The translations under genes and the position numbers were made by a program. The notes under the pieces were generated by a model. That model saw nothing but the letters and a program-made list of their open reading frames with translations, was not told the DNA's origin and did not search any database. From Flavobacterium flavigenum (GTDB lineage Bacteria > Bacteroidota > Bacteroidia > Flavobacteriales > Flavobacteriaceae): DNA of 64,000 nucleotides. Positions 27,537 to 41,843 of the stretch are shown here, piece by piece; position 1 is the stretch's first letter; every line of letters begins with the position of its first letter. The DNA is taken from the NCBI RefSeq assembly GCF_027111255.2, contig NZ_CP114285.2:1178001-1242000 (forward strand), given 5' to 3'.

Positions 27537-29450
27537 CTAGAAATGATATCGCTTAAATGCTTCGATAGCCGAATAATCTGCTAATCCTAAAGCATGGTAT
27601 TTTTCTGCTGTCATTCTGTTTCTGTCTTCAACTCTTACCCAAAATTCCCTACTGTCATCTCCCTGAAACATTACGCCGTCTTTTTGAGACTGGTGATAGA
27701 AGATAGCATGACGTTTTTTCAGCACCTGATCAGGACTCATTGGAACCGCCATTTCAATTTGGTACGATTCCCATTCATGCCAGGCTCCTCTATACAGCCA
27801 CACCCAGCAATCATCCATAAAACTTTTATGCTTCAATCGTTTTAAAGCCTCAAACAAACTGTCTAAACAAACTTTATGGGTTCCATGCGGGTCTGCTAAA
27901 TCTCCTGCGGCATAAATCTGATGTGGTTTTATTCTTTCGATAATATCACACATAATTTCTATATCGGCTTCACCCAGATTATTTTTCTTAACTGTACCTG
28001 TTTCATAAAAAGGTAAATCCAAAAAGTTAACATTTGAATCCTGCAAGCCTAAATATCTTGTAGCCGCTAAAGATTCGCTTCTTCTAATTAGTCCTTTTAA
28101 TTTTCTAACTTCTAATGAATCAATATCATTCGCTTTTTTATTCTTTAAAAAGTTGATTATGTTTTCAGATTCACTGGAGTTTTTATTTAATGCCTTCGAA
28201 ATTTCAGCAAATTTTAATGCCTCTTCATTAGAAACCGCAATATTTCCAGATGTCTGGTAAGCAACATGAACATCATGTCCCTGATCTACCAGCCTGTCAA
28301 AAGTTCCTCCCATTGAAATCACATCATCATCAGGATGCGGGCTGAATATGATAATTCTTTTTCTTTCCGGAGTTGCGCGTTCCGGTCTGTAAGTATCATC
28401 TGCATTTGGTTTTCCTCCGGGCCAGCCTGTAATCGTCTGCTGCATTTTATTAAACATCTTAATATTTAAATGATAAGCAGTTCCCTCTTCACTCAGGACA
28501 CTTGACATTCCGTTGTCATTATAATCTTTATCAGTAAGCTTAAGAAAAGGTTTTTTCGTTAATTCGCTTAACCAGACTACAGCTTTTAGTTTTAACTCTT
28601 CATCCCACACAACTGATTTTACCAGCCATGGTGTTTTTACTCTCGTTAATTCTGATGAAGCCTCCGTATCTAAAACAAATGTGGTATTACTGTGCTGTTG
28701 CAAATAGGTTGCAGGTACTCGTGCAGAAATCTCTCCTTCTATCGTTTTTTTAATGATTTCAGCCTTACTGATTCCCCATGCCAGAAGTACAATCCTTTTG
28801 GCCGTTTTTACAGTACCAATTCCCATTGTAATGGCTTTTCGGGGTACATTATCGATTCCTAAAAATGAAGATGCTGCATCAATACGGGTCAAATGATCCA
28901 GCGTAATGCTTCTTGTCCCTGAATTTACATGAGATCCAGGCTCGTTAAATCCGATGTGACCTGTTCTTCCAATTCCTAAAAGCTGAAAATCTAAACCACC
29001 ATATGATTTGATTTTCATTTCATAATCGATACAATATTGCTGTAAATCTTCATTACTGATATTTCCGTCAGGGATATTAATATTTTCGGGATAAATATCA
29101 ATATGATCAAAAAGGTGCTCATGCATAAAATGCCAATAGCTCTGAATATTGTTTCTTTCCATTGGATAATATTCATCCAGATTGAAAGTTACCACATTAG
29201 CAAAACTTAAACCTTCCTCTTTATGCAGTCTTACAAGCTCTTCGTAAACTTTAACCGGTGAAGATCCTGTTGCTAATCCTAAAACGCAAGGCTCATTTAA
29301 TTCTTCCTTCCTTTGAATTATGTTTGCTATTTCCTGTGCTACTAATACAGAAGCTTCCTGAGAGGATTCGAAAATTACATTGTGAATCTTCTCAAATCGT
29401 GTTTCTTCAAATTTTCCAGCCTCTTTAAAATTTATACCTTCTTTAATCAT
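27537..29450 (-). CDS. nagB: Glucosamine-6-phosphate deaminase fused to a PIG-L/LmbE deacetylase-like domain
   Basis: Two-domain cytoplasmic protein of 637 residues. Residues about 20-290 are NagB: LGLATGSSPVKVYEEL, TFNLDEYYPM (Asp92) and GHIGFNEPGS (His165 to Ser173). Residues about 363-637 are a PIG-L/LmbE metal-dependent deacetylase fold, with the zinc motif SPHPDDDVISMGG (His372, Asp374-Asp376) and a later DPHGTH segment. The fusion recurs in Bacteroidota and exceeds single-domain NagB (about 260 residues) more than twofold. It would convert GlcN6P to Fru6P and ammonia; the PIG-L half may deacetylate GlcNAc-phosphate or a related compound, which is inference. It feeds the GlcNAc released by this locus into central metabolism. 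Confidence 0.9.
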   Translation of the reverse strand: MIKEGINFKEAGKFEETRFEKIHNVIFESSQEASVLVAQEIANIIQRKEELNEPCVLGLATGSSPVKVYEELVRLHKEEGLSFANVVTFNLDEYYPMERNNIQSYWHFMHEHLFDHIDIYPENINIPDGNISNEDLQQYCIDYEMKIKSYGGLDFQLLGIGRTGHIGFNEPGSHVNSGTRSITLDHLTRIDAASSFLGIDNVPRKAITMGIGTVKTAKRIVLLAWGISKAEIIKKTIEGEISARVPATYLQQHSNTTFVLDTEASSELTRVKTPWLVKSVVWDEELKLKAVVWLSELTKKPFLKLTDKDYNDNGMSSVLSEEGTAYHLNIKMFNKMQQTITGWPGGKPNADDTYRPERATPERKRIIIFSPHPDDDVISMGGTFDRLVDQGHDVHVAYQTSGNIAVSNEEALKFAEISKALNKNSSESENIINFLKNKKANDIDSLEVRKLKGLIRRSESLAATRYLGLQDSNVNFLDLPFYETGTVKKNNLGEADIEIMCDIIERIKPHQIYAAGDLADPHGTHKVCLDSLFEALKRLKHKSFMDDCWVWLYRGAWHEWESYQIEMAVPMSPDQVLKKRHAIFYHQSQKDGVMFQGDDSREFWVRVEDRNRMTAEKYHALGLADYSAIEAFKRYHF

Positions 29451-29595
29451 TTGCCTGTTCCTTTAATTATAATAGTATAAAATTAACACTTCGTTTATCT
29501 GTAAAATTAAAAATTCGACTAATAACCTCTTAGCTTCGGCAAAAGACAAAATCGGAAACAAAAAAGAGGAATCGTCATTTATTGTGGGTTTGTAT

Positions 29596-31695
29596 TTAGT
29601 TTTCGACCACATTTATTTCGCCAATAGAAAATACCTGGCCTTTTCTTCCATCATTTGATTTAGCGACAAATCGCAGATATCTTGCCTTGCTTTGGGTAAA
29701 TGTTTTTACCTGCTCTATGGGGTTGTTTTTAATGTTCGAAAATTCTCCCTGAGATTGCATGGTCCATTTGCTATTATCTAAACTGGTATAGAACTCATAT
29801 TTTGATATCAGGTTAAGATTATTTCCTACTTGCTGAGGAATATAAGTGAAGCCATTTATTTTGATCGTGGTTCCCATATCAATTACTAATTCCTCTGAAA
29901 GATTATTACTCCCGCCACCAAAATCCCAGTCTGTATCAGGATTTCCGTCTATTATTCTATTTACAGAGTTCATATCCCCACTCGAAGTGCTCACAACTTT
30001 CCATTTCTCTTTTGAAACTCCATACTTTGCTGTTGTGACTGCACTGCTGCTATTTTCATTTTTATGGACTGCTATCGCTTTTATCACTACTGCTTTATTG
30101 TACTTAAAACCCTCCTTATACAAGTTACTTTTTACAGATGGCTTAGAACCATCAGTAGTATAATAAATATCATTCCCTTCTTCAGATTTCATAGATACAT
30201 TTCCATTTTTATCACGCCCAATGACAGGAGACTTCACAAAAGTTGGCGCATTATAAGCTTCAATATTCGAAATTACAACACACGCTTTTGAGTCGGTAAT
30301 GTTTATTTTAAGTGCCGAGGCCTTAATTCTGTCTATCCTTAAAATTCTTTTATAGCCAATAGTGGTTTCATTGGCAACCGTTTTCCAGTTTCCATCAATC
30401 CTGGCTTCAACTGTAAAAGCCTTAATGCGTTGTCCTAATTTTATATATTCCTGAAGCAGAATCCGATTGATTGCTAAAGGTTTTCCAAAATCAAATACAA
30501 TTGAAGCTTTTTTTACATTATCGTCTGTAGCCCAGTAAGTATTTCTATCTCCGTCTGTTACATTTTTTGCTGTAAATAAAGAACTGTTTCCTCTTACATT
30601 ATCAGCAGAAACTTTTGTCCCTGCTAATAATTCCGTTTTAAAATCGGCTTTTATGGTTGAAATTAATTCTGTTAGCCGCGCTTCGTCATTTTCATGAACC
30701 AAACCTCTTTTATCAACCGGGAGATTCAATAATAAATTCGCATTACGGCCAATAGATTCATAATATATATCAACCATTTCATCAAGTGAGCGTACTTTGT
30801 CATCTTCAATACTATGATAAAACCAACCTGGTCTGATGGAAACATCGGCTTCACCCGGAACCCATTTTTCGCCGTCTTCATGCCCCGACATAAATTCAGT
30901 ATAATGAACTTTGCCCGCTAATTCATCTTTTTGACGTAAAAGCGACCAATTGGTTTTTCCGGCACGTCCTTCTTCATTTCCAATCCATCTCGCTTCAGAC
31001 GGACCGACTCCCCAGACCAAAGTTTTAGGTGCAGTTTTGTAGATGAGTTTATAGGTTTCATCCCAATCGTAGTATTCCAGCGTATTGATTTTTCTTGTTT
31101 CATTGGCTCCGCCATAATAACCATCACCACCATTGGCACCATCAAACCACATTTCGAAAACATCACCATAATTAGTAAGCAACTCTTTCAGCTGATTTCT
31201 GAAATAGGTGATGTATTCCGGTTTACCGTATTGAGCATGGTTTCTATCCCATGGTGAAAGATACAGCCCTAATTTTAAACCATACTCTTTGCAGGCAGCA
31301 GCCAATTCTTTTACAACATCTCCTTTTCCGTTTTTCCAGGGAGAATTTTTAACAGAGCGTTCTGTGTAAGCTGATGGCCATAAGCAAAAACCGTCATGAT
31401 GTTTGGCCACTAAAATGATTCCCTTCATTCCTGCCTGTTTGACAATACGCGCCCATTGCCTTGTATCTAAAGCTGTTGGATTAAACAATTCAGGCGATTC
31501 ATCTCCATAACCCCATTCTTTGTTAGTGAACGTATTTAAAGAGAAATGAACAAAAGCATAAAATTCCATTTCATGCCAATCCAATTGTTTTTGTGTTGGC
31601 AACGGACCAAATGGCTCGGGAGATTTCACGATTTCCTGAGAACAGATTGGTGTTATGATTAAAAAATAACTCAGCAATAAAAAAATATTTTTCAT
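29596..31695 (-). CDS. GH29 alpha-L-fucosidase with discoidin and HEX-C-like modules
   Basis: 699-residue exported fucosidase (signal peptide ending TPICSQ). The catalytic barrel (about 35-345) has WHEMEFYAFVHFSLNTF, VAKHHDGFCLWPS and VFEMWFDGANGG with nucleophile Asp185. An F5/8 type C-like domain covers about 360-480 (TYWATDDN, SIVFDFGKPLAINRILLQEY), a chitobiase/hexosaminidase C-terminal-like segment about 490-560 (YYTTDGSKPSVKSNLY), and a second F5/8 type C-like domain about 565-695 (DWDFGGGSNN). The architecture suits the GH29 subfamily specific for 1,3/1,4-linked fucose. It lies 145 bp after NagB's start in the opposite reading sense and is divergent from an AraC gene. Confidence 0.92.
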   Translation of the reverse strand: MKNIFLLLSYFLIITPICSQEIVKSPEPFGPLPTQKQLDWHEMEFYAFVHFSLNTFTNKEWGYGDESPELFNPTALDTRQWARIVKQAGMKGIILVAKHHDGFCLWPSAYTERSVKNSPWKNGKGDVVKELAAACKEYGLKLGLYLSPWDRNHAQYGKPEYITYFRNQLKELLTNYGDVFEMWFDGANGGDGYYGGANETRKINTLEYYDWDETYKLIYKTAPKTLVWGVGPSEARWIGNEEGRAGKTNWSLLRQKDELAGKVHYTEFMSGHEDGEKWVPGEADVSIRPGWFYHSIEDDKVRSLDEMVDIYYESIGRNANLLLNLPVDKRGLVHENDEARLTELISTIKADFKTELLAGTKVSADNVRGNSSLFTAKNVTDGDRNTYWATDDNVKKASIVFDFGKPLAINRILLQEYIKLGQRIKAFTVEARIDGNWKTVANETTIGYKRILRIDRIKASALKINITDSKACVVISNIEAYNAPTFVKSPVIGRDKNGNVSMKSEEGNDIYYTTDGSKPSVKSNLYKEGFKYNKAVVIKAIAVHKNENSSSAVTTAKYGVSKEKWKVVSTSSGDMNSVNRIIDGNPDTDWDFGGGSNNLSEELVIDMGTTIKINGFTYIPQQVGNNLNLISKYEFYTSLDNSKWTMQSQGEFSNIKNNPIEQVKTFTQSKARYLRFVAKSNDGRKGQVFSIGEINVVEN

Positions 31696-31902
31696 CAGGA
31701 CTCTAATTAATATTTTGTTAGAAAGGTAATTAAGATTTAAATTTAAGATAAATCAATATTCTGATTTATACTATTTCGACCAACAACATTTTTAAAGGAG
31801 TATTGGAGTCATTCTTTACTACATGACAATTCTATACTTCTATTTTTAGATTCAGTTTAATCATTATATAATTATATTTGTCAGCATCTCACAATTAGAA
31901 TC

Positions 31903-32757
31903 ATGAACAGGATATATTCTGATAACGGAACACTATTCCTTGGCCTGGAATCTGAAAAAACTCAGTTACTGGATAGCCCTGTTCAATTTAGTGTATATAC
32001 TGTTATATTCATTAGTGAAGGTGAAGGAATTTATCATGCAGACTTTGCTTCTTTTACATTTAAAGCTCCTGTGGTACTTTTCTCTACTCCTCAGCAGTGC
32101 ATTTATATCAGAGAAACTAAAAAAATAACCTTAACAACTTTACAATTTCACGGAGACTTTTACTGTATTGAATTTCACAGAAATGAGGTAGCCTGCAACG
32201 GATTGTTATTCAATAATATTTATCTGGAACCTTCTGTAAAACTAACAGATGAACAGCATACCTTTTATACGCAGATAACAGCCAATATTGCTGAAGAATT
32301 ACTGCAGAGAGAACCCTCAGAAATTGTACTTAGAGCGCTTTTACAGCTTTTTCTCGCCAAGTCAAGCAGTATCAAGATGAACAGTTCAGACAGGTTGAAA
32401 TTGAAGAAGGACGAAAAAATGGATGATTTCAGAATACTGCTGGAAGAAAATTTTCTGACCCTGCATAAACCTGGTGATTATGCATCATTGTTATCCATTA
32501 CGCCAAACAGCCTGACCAAACAATGTAATAATCGCTTTGGTAAAACACCAACACAACTGATTCAGGAACGTTTAATTCTTGAGGCTAAAAAACATCTTCA
32601 CCTTACAAGACTCAGCATTAAAGAAATTGCATTTGCTTTAAAATTCCAGGACGAATATTATTTCAGTCGTGTGTTTAAAAAAATGACAAAAATGTCACCT
32701 CAAATGTTTAGAAAAACCACCGGCATATCCATTGTAGCAGATTTGTCTAAGGAATAA
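31903..32757 (+). CDS. AraC-family transcriptional regulator
   Basis: 284 residues. The N-terminal half is a cupin-like effector domain without identifiable ligand residues (FISEGEGIYHADFASFTF). The C-terminal half holds the paired helix-turn-helix: LLSITPNSLTKQCNNRFGKT and LSIKEIAFALKFQDEYYFSR with VFKKMTKMSPQMFR. It is divergent from the large GH29 gene (207 bp between starts). A TATATTTG at 31873-31880 fits a -7 box 22 bp before the start codon; the matching -33 element is weak. It may control the DUF417 gene 69 bp downstream. The effector is unknown. Confidence 0.9.
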   Translation: MNRIYSDNGTLFLGLESEKTQLLDSPVQFSVYTVIFISEGEGIYHADFASFTFKAPVVLFSTPQQCIYIRETKKITLTTLQFHGDFYCIEFHRNEVACNGLLFNNIYLEPSVKLTDEQHTFYTQITANIAEELLQREPSEIVLRALLQLFLAKSSSIKMNSSDRLKLKKDEKMDDFRILLEENFLTLHKPGDYASLLSITPNSLTKQCNNRFGKTPTQLIQERLILEAKKHLHLTRLSIKEIAFALKFQDEYYFSRVFKKMTKMSPQMFRKTTGISIVADLSKE

Positions 32758-32826
32758 CATTTTTTGTCCATCCTTTCAATCAATTTACTGAATTAGCTTT
32801 GCATTGTAACTATAAAAAAATAAACA

Positions 32827-33390
32827 ATGAAAAGTAGCATTCTAAACACAATAGCAAATCTGGACAAAGCCGGAAAAAAGATGGTTCGAGCAGGCATCGT
32901 GATAGTTTTTCTGTGGATTGGCGGACTCAAATTCTTCACTTACGAAGCTGACGGGATTGTGCCCTTTGTAGCAAACAGTCCATTTATGTCTTTTTTTTAC
33001 GAAACCCCTTCAGATTATAAAAATTATACAAACAAAGAAGGTGAACTAATTGCTGAAAATCACCAGTGGCACATAAACAATAATACTTACGGTTTTTCAA
33101 ATGGACTGGGTATTTTGTTGATAGGCATTGCATTTCTGGTTGCAATTCATAATTGGGCACCACTAGCCAGTATCATTGGCAGTATATTGGTTTTTATACT
33201 CACCATCGGAACACTTTCATTTTTAATTACTACACCCGAAAGCTGGGTTCCTCATCTGACAGATCATCAATTTGGCTTCCCGTACTTATCAGGAAGAGGA
33301 AGACTAGTTCTTAAAGATATTGTTATACTTGGCGCATCATTAATAACGATGAGTGAATCTGCAACACTTTATCTAAAAAGAAAGGGATAA
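32827..33390 (+). CDS. DUF417 (YkgB-like) inner-membrane protein
   Basis: 187-residue protein with four hydrophobic segments. It matches the DUF417 pattern: AGIVIVFLWIGGLKFFTYEA, PFVANSPFMSFFY, GLGILLIGIAFLVAIHNW and a conserved SGRGRLVLKD near the end. The family function is unproven; members often sit beside AraC or TetR regulators and redox genes. A TAGCTTTG at 32794-32801 suits a -7 promoter box, leaving a short A-rich leader. A terminator follows. Confidence 0.85.
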   Translation: MKSSILNTIANLDKAGKKMVRAGIVIVFLWIGGLKFFTYEADGIVPFVANSPFMSFFYETPSDYKNYTNKEGELIAENHQWHINNNTYGFSNGLGILLIGIAFLVAIHNWAPLASIIGSILVFILTIGTLSFLITTPESWVPHLTDHQFGFPYLSGRGRLVLKDIVILGASLITMSESATLYLKRKG

Positions 33391-33412
33391 CAATAAACGT
33401 GTTAAACAAAAA

Positions 33413-33449
33413 AAAAGACTCTGTAATTTAATGCATACCAGAGTCTTTT
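33413..33449. terminator. Bidirectional terminator
   Basis: Perfect 11-bp stem AAAAGACTCTG / CAGAGTCTTTT with a 15-nt loop, between the DUF417 gene (plus) and the small minus-strand gene. A and T runs on either side suit termination in both directions. Confidence 0.88.
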
Positions 33450-33456
33450 AAAAGCT

Positions 33457-33705
33457 TTACTTAAAAAGTTTTATAGTACCTTCCAGATTTTCCTTTTCTA
33501 TAAAAGCATTTATGTATTCCTGAACTTCATTTTTAAACTCTGTAGAAGTTTCAAAGAAATTAATGTGAAATTCATCATCCTGATCGGTAATGTGAATAAT
33601 TTCCGTATATCCGCGGGAGATTAAATTTCCCTTTAATTTTATAACATTTTGCTGCTGATGGTTATTCAAATCTTTTCGCACCTGCAGTTTTACAGACTTT
33701 TCCAT
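33457..33705 (-). CDS. Small protein of unknown function
   Basis: Not recognised. From the ATG at 33705 it encodes 82 residues starting MEKSVKLQVRKDLNN and rich in charged residues, with no membrane segment or signal peptide. An alternative ATG at 33726 adds MVFKYEK; the later start is preferred because AAAAA precedes it, as in other starts here. It ends 7 bp from the terminator stem shared with the DUF417 gene. Predicted alternating beta and helical segments (YTEIIHITDQDDEFHINFFE) look like a compact folded domain. Confidence 0.6.
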   Translation of the reverse strand: MEKSVKLQVRKDLNNHQQQNVIKLKGNLISRGYTEIIHITDQDDEFHINFFETSTEFKNEVQEYINAFIEKENLEGTIKLFK

Positions 33706-35397
<1,692 letters not shown>

Positions 35398-35446
35398 AAA
35401 TCAGTACATAGAATCTTAACTTATATTTGAATTATTAAAAGTAAAA

Positions 35447-35480
35447 AAGAGCCTGCAAAATACTTATTTTGCAGGCTCTT
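35447..35480 (+). terminator. Rho-independent terminator of metY
   Basis: Perfect 14-bp stem AAGAGCCTGCAAAA / TTTTGCAGGCTCTT with a 6-nt loop, 50 bp after the metY stop codon. An A tract precedes it and AAATTTT follows. Confidence 0.9.
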
Positions 35481-35560
35481 AAATTTTACTGCCACACAAC
35501 ATTTAGCTATAATTTAATATCCAACTTTTGTACCTGATCCGTAATTTCCTCCAATAAAAA

Positions 35561-35596
35561 AAATCGCAATTACTTTTGTATAAGTAATTGCGATTT
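35561..35596 (-). terminator. Terminator after tRNA-Leu
   Basis: Perfect 15-bp stem AAATCGCAATTACTT / AAGTAATTGCGATTT with a 6-nt loop, 2 bp downstream of the tRNA-Leu 3' end on the minus strand, followed there by a U-rich tract (TTTTTTTATTGG). It ends the minus-strand stable-RNA block. Confidence 0.88.
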
Positions 35597-35598
35597 AG

Positions 35599-35684
35599 TA
35601 CTCAGAGCGGGAGTTGAACCCGCACGGACATTGCTGTCCACTGGATTTTAAGTCCAGCGTGTCTACCAATTTCACCATCCGAGC
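35599..35684 (-). tRNA. tRNA-Leu (anticodon TAA)
   Basis: 86 nt. Acceptor GCTCGGA pairs with TCTGAGT using G-T wobbles. GGACTTAAAATCC forms the anticodon arm, a long variable arm (type II) follows, and the T arm is GCGGGTTCAACTCCCGC. CCA is not encoded. It lies 6 bp after tRNA-Phe. Confidence 0.95.
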
Positions 35685-35690
35685 ATTTTG

Positions 35691-35763
35691 TGGTACCTCC
35701 AGGGATCGAACCAGGGACACATGGATTTTCAGTCCATTGCTCTACCATCTGAGCTAAGGTACC
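35691..35763 (-). tRNA. tRNA-Phe (anticodon GAA)
   Basis: 73 nt. Acceptor GGTACCT / AGGTACC with discriminator A, and anticodon arm GGACTGAAAATCC. It follows the hairpin after 5S and precedes tRNA-Leu. It is expressed either by readthrough from the rRNA operon or from its own promoter. Confidence 0.95.
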
Positions 35764-35778
35764 TCATTTTAAACAAAA

Positions 35779-35805
35779 AACCCTATTCATTTTCAGAATA
35801 GGGTT
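35779..35805 (-). terminator. Hairpin terminator after 5S rRNA
   Basis: 10-bp stem AACCCTATTC / GAATAGGGTT with a 7-nt loop and, on the minus strand, a following TTTTTTGTTT tract. It separates 5S from tRNA-Phe, so the two tRNAs may be only partly co-expressed with the rRNAs. Confidence 0.8.
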
Positions 35806-35813
35806 CTTAAAGA

Positions 35814-35920
35814 AAGGCGACGACATACTCTCCCACAAAACTGCAGTACCATCTGCGCAGGCGGGCTTAACTTCTCTGTTCGGGATGGGAAGAGGTGAGC
35901 CCCGCCGCAATAACCACCTT
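35814..35920 (-). rRNA. rrf: 5S ribosomal RNA
   Basis: About 107 nt. The minus strand reads AAGGTGGTTATTGCGGCG, then the conserved CCCATCCCGAACAGAGAAG, and ends near GTCGTCGCCTTT. The terminal helix AAGGTGG / TCGCCTT closes it. The exact ends may differ by 1-3 nt. Confidence 0.93.
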
Positions 35921-36004
35921 AAGGTTTTTGGTTTGTAGTTTATTGTTTTTAGTTTTCACTTATAACACCTGACTTATAACCGCTCGCGTCGAGCAAATAT
36001 CTTA

Positions 36005-36018
36005 ACATACTGAGATAA
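36005..36018 (-). other. Processing-stem arm flanking 23S rRNA
   Basis: ACATACTGAGATAA here pairs at 13 of 14 positions with TTATCTCAATATGT at 39055-39068, on the other side of 23S. Such a stem encloses pre-23S rRNA for ribonuclease processing. The role is inferred from position and complementarity. Confidence 0.6.
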
Positions 36019-36075
36019 AAAATATAAATAGTTTAGAAAGTTTCTCCCTCCCGTCTTTTGGACAGGAGGAAAAGG

Positions 36076-38958
<2,883 letters not shown>

Positions 38959-39105
38959 TACCAATCATTCAATTAAGAATGACCGTTTTTTTTTGTTTTT
39001 TGCTCTTTGTATTACTACAAAAACAAAAAACGCTTTCTACTTTTTAAATTTTTCTTATCTCAATATGTCAATGAACTTTAACTTACCATTTTCATGATAG
39101 TTTCG

Positions 39106-39179
39106 TGGAGAATAACGGAGTCGAACCGTTGACCTCCTGCGTGCAAGGCAGGCGCTCTAGCCAGCTGAGCTAATCCCCC
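39106..39179 (-). tRNA. tRNA-Ala (anticodon TGC)
   Basis: 74 nt in the 16S-23S spacer. Acceptor GGGGGAT / ATTCTCC, anticodon arm CCTTGCACGC, discriminator A. CCA is not encoded. The standard spacer tRNA, second after tRNA-Ile. Confidence 0.96.
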
Positions 39180-39270
39180 ATTTTCTTAGTGATGAGTTAT
39201 TAGTTATGAGTTATGAATTATTGCTCATAAGGCCTCAACCTCTAAAATTTCCTTTTTTAAGTTAAAAGAG

Positions 39271-39344
39271 TAGTCCCGGGCAGACTCGAACTGCCGACCC
39301 CTACATTATCAGTGTAGTACTCTAACCAGCTGAGCTACGAGACT
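39271..39344 (-). tRNA. tRNA-Ile (anticodon GAT)
   Basis: 74 nt. Acceptor AGTCTCG / CGGGACT, anticodon arm CACTGATAATG, discriminator A. The first spacer tRNA after 16S. The 91-nt gap to tRNA-Ala contains short direct repeats (GAGTTATTAGTTATGAGTTA). Confidence 0.96.
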
Positions 39345-39385
39345 CTGTTTTTACTTAATTTTCATTATTTTTTTAAATTAACAGC

Positions 39386-39409
39386 AAGAGTAATCGAACC
39401 TTACGATTC
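39386..39409 (-). other. Processing-stem arm flanking 16S rRNA
   Basis: The 24 bases here (beginning AAGAGTAATCGAACC, ending GATTC) pair with 41033-41056 in the 16S leader, with a few mismatches: both arms share the GAATC and ATTACTCTT blocks. The position either side of 16S matches a pre-16S processing stem. Inferred. Confidence 0.55.
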
Positions 39410-39471
39410 AGAAACTTCAAAATATCCATCTTTTATCCCCAACGTGTGTTGCCACTAACATATGGGGCTCT

Positions 39472-40987
<1,516 letters not shown>

Positions 40988-41154
40988 ATATTTTAATATT
41001 ATATCACGACGAATATCTATCGGTTCTTTTTCGAATCTAACGATTCCATTACTCTTATTTCTTTTGCCTTAACATCTCTGTTAAGACGGCTGTCAATTCA
41101 ATATGTCTACGAACGTATCTTCTTTTTATTTTCGCTTGTGTTTCAAAGCGGGTG

Positions 41155-41185
41155 CAAAAGTAGTCTACTTATTTAGATTTACAAG
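41155..41185 (-). promoter_or_regulatory. rRNA operon promoter
   Basis: On the minus strand CTTG (41185-41182), a 19-bp spacer, then TACTTTTG (41162-41155) followed by CACCC. This matches the Bacteroidota -33/-7 pattern, and TANNTTTGCAC is seen at strong rRNA promoters of the phylum. It gives a leader of roughly 160 nt before 16S. The upstream stretch 41186-41470 is A/T rich with no gene. Confidence 0.75.
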
Positions 41186-41470
41186 CTTTTTTACAGAGTT
41201 TTTTGAAATTTTTTCGAAACTTTTTCCTAACACTCTGATAACAATAAATTTAGATTAGAAATAAAAAACAAAAAAACAAAACCTTTTCTTACTTTTTTAA
41301 TTTTTTATTAATTTTAATCTATCAAAAAGAACTGATTTTATAGAATTGGCAACTATTAAGTATTTGATAAGTAAAATTTCAAATAACAATAATACAGAGA
41401 ACTTTCTCAAAACGGATCAATACGAAATGTTGTGGGGAAATATTAAAAAACTAAATATCATAAAACAAAA

Positions 41471-41498
41471 AGAGGATAATCAGTTACGATTATCCTCT
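41471..41498 (-). terminator. Terminator of the Ser-Pro-Arg tRNA operon
   Basis: 10-bp stem AGAGGATAAT / ATTATCCTCT with an 8-nt loop, 4 bp after the tRNA-Arg 3' end on the minus strand, followed there by TTTTTGTTTT. Confidence 0.9.
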
Positions 41499-41502
41499 CG
41501 AG

Positions 41503-41576
41503 TGATCCCAGAAGGATTCGAACCTTCGACCTACGCATTAGAAGTGCGTTGCTCTATCCAGCTGAGCTATGGAACC
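41503..41576 (-). tRNA. tRNA-Arg (anticodon TCT)
   Basis: 74 nt. Acceptor GGTTCCA / TGGGATC, anticodon arm CGCACTTCTAATGCG, discriminator A. Third in the Ser-Pro-Arg series. A long plus-strand frame over it is fortuitous. Confidence 0.95.
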
Positions 41577-41606
41577 ATTTCTTTTTAAACTTATGGCAAA
41601 GTTTTG

Positions 41607-41681
41607 TCGGGGTGGCAGGATTCGAACCTGCGGCCTCCTGCTCCCAAAGCAGGCGCGATAACCGGGCTACGCTACACCCCG
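41607..41681 (-). tRNA. tRNA-Pro (anticodon TGG)
   Basis: 75 nt. Acceptor CGGGGTG / CACCCCG, anticodon arm GCTTTGGGAGC, T arm GCAGGTTCGAATCCTGC. It lies 13 bp after tRNA-Ser. Confidence 0.95.
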
Positions 41682-41694
41682 AGGCAAAATTAAG

Positions 41695-41778
41695 CGGAGA
41701 GACAGGGACTCGAACCCTGGCGACGGTTACCCGTCGACAGATTAGCAATCTGCTCCATTACCGCTCTGGCACCTCTCC
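41695..41778 (-). tRNA. tRNA-Ser (anticodon GCT)
   Basis: 84 nt, type II with a long variable arm (CGACGGGTAACCGTCG). Acceptor GGAGAGG / TCTCTCC, anticodon arm CAGATTGCTAATCTG, discriminator G as expected for serine. First of its operon. Confidence 0.95.
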
Positions 41779-41811
41779 ATGCTCAAGGAATTGATTCCCG
41801 TTTTGCGGTTG

Positions 41812-41843
41812 CAAATGTAAGACAACATTCGATATCTCACAAC
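41812..41843 (-). promoter_or_regulatory. Promoter of the Ser-Pro-Arg tRNA operon
   Basis: On the minus strand GTTG (41843-41840), a 20-bp spacer, then TACATTTG (41819-41812) followed by C. It closely resembles the rRNA promoter (TTG/TANNTTTGC) and lies 34 bp before tRNA-Ser. Confidence 0.65.

Noticed and set aside
41346..41794. Plus-strand frames over the Arg, Pro and Ser tRNA genes
   Set aside because: They encode phrases such as VAGFEPAASCSQSRRDNRA that are well-known mistranslations of tRNA sequence; the tRNAs are on the minus strand.
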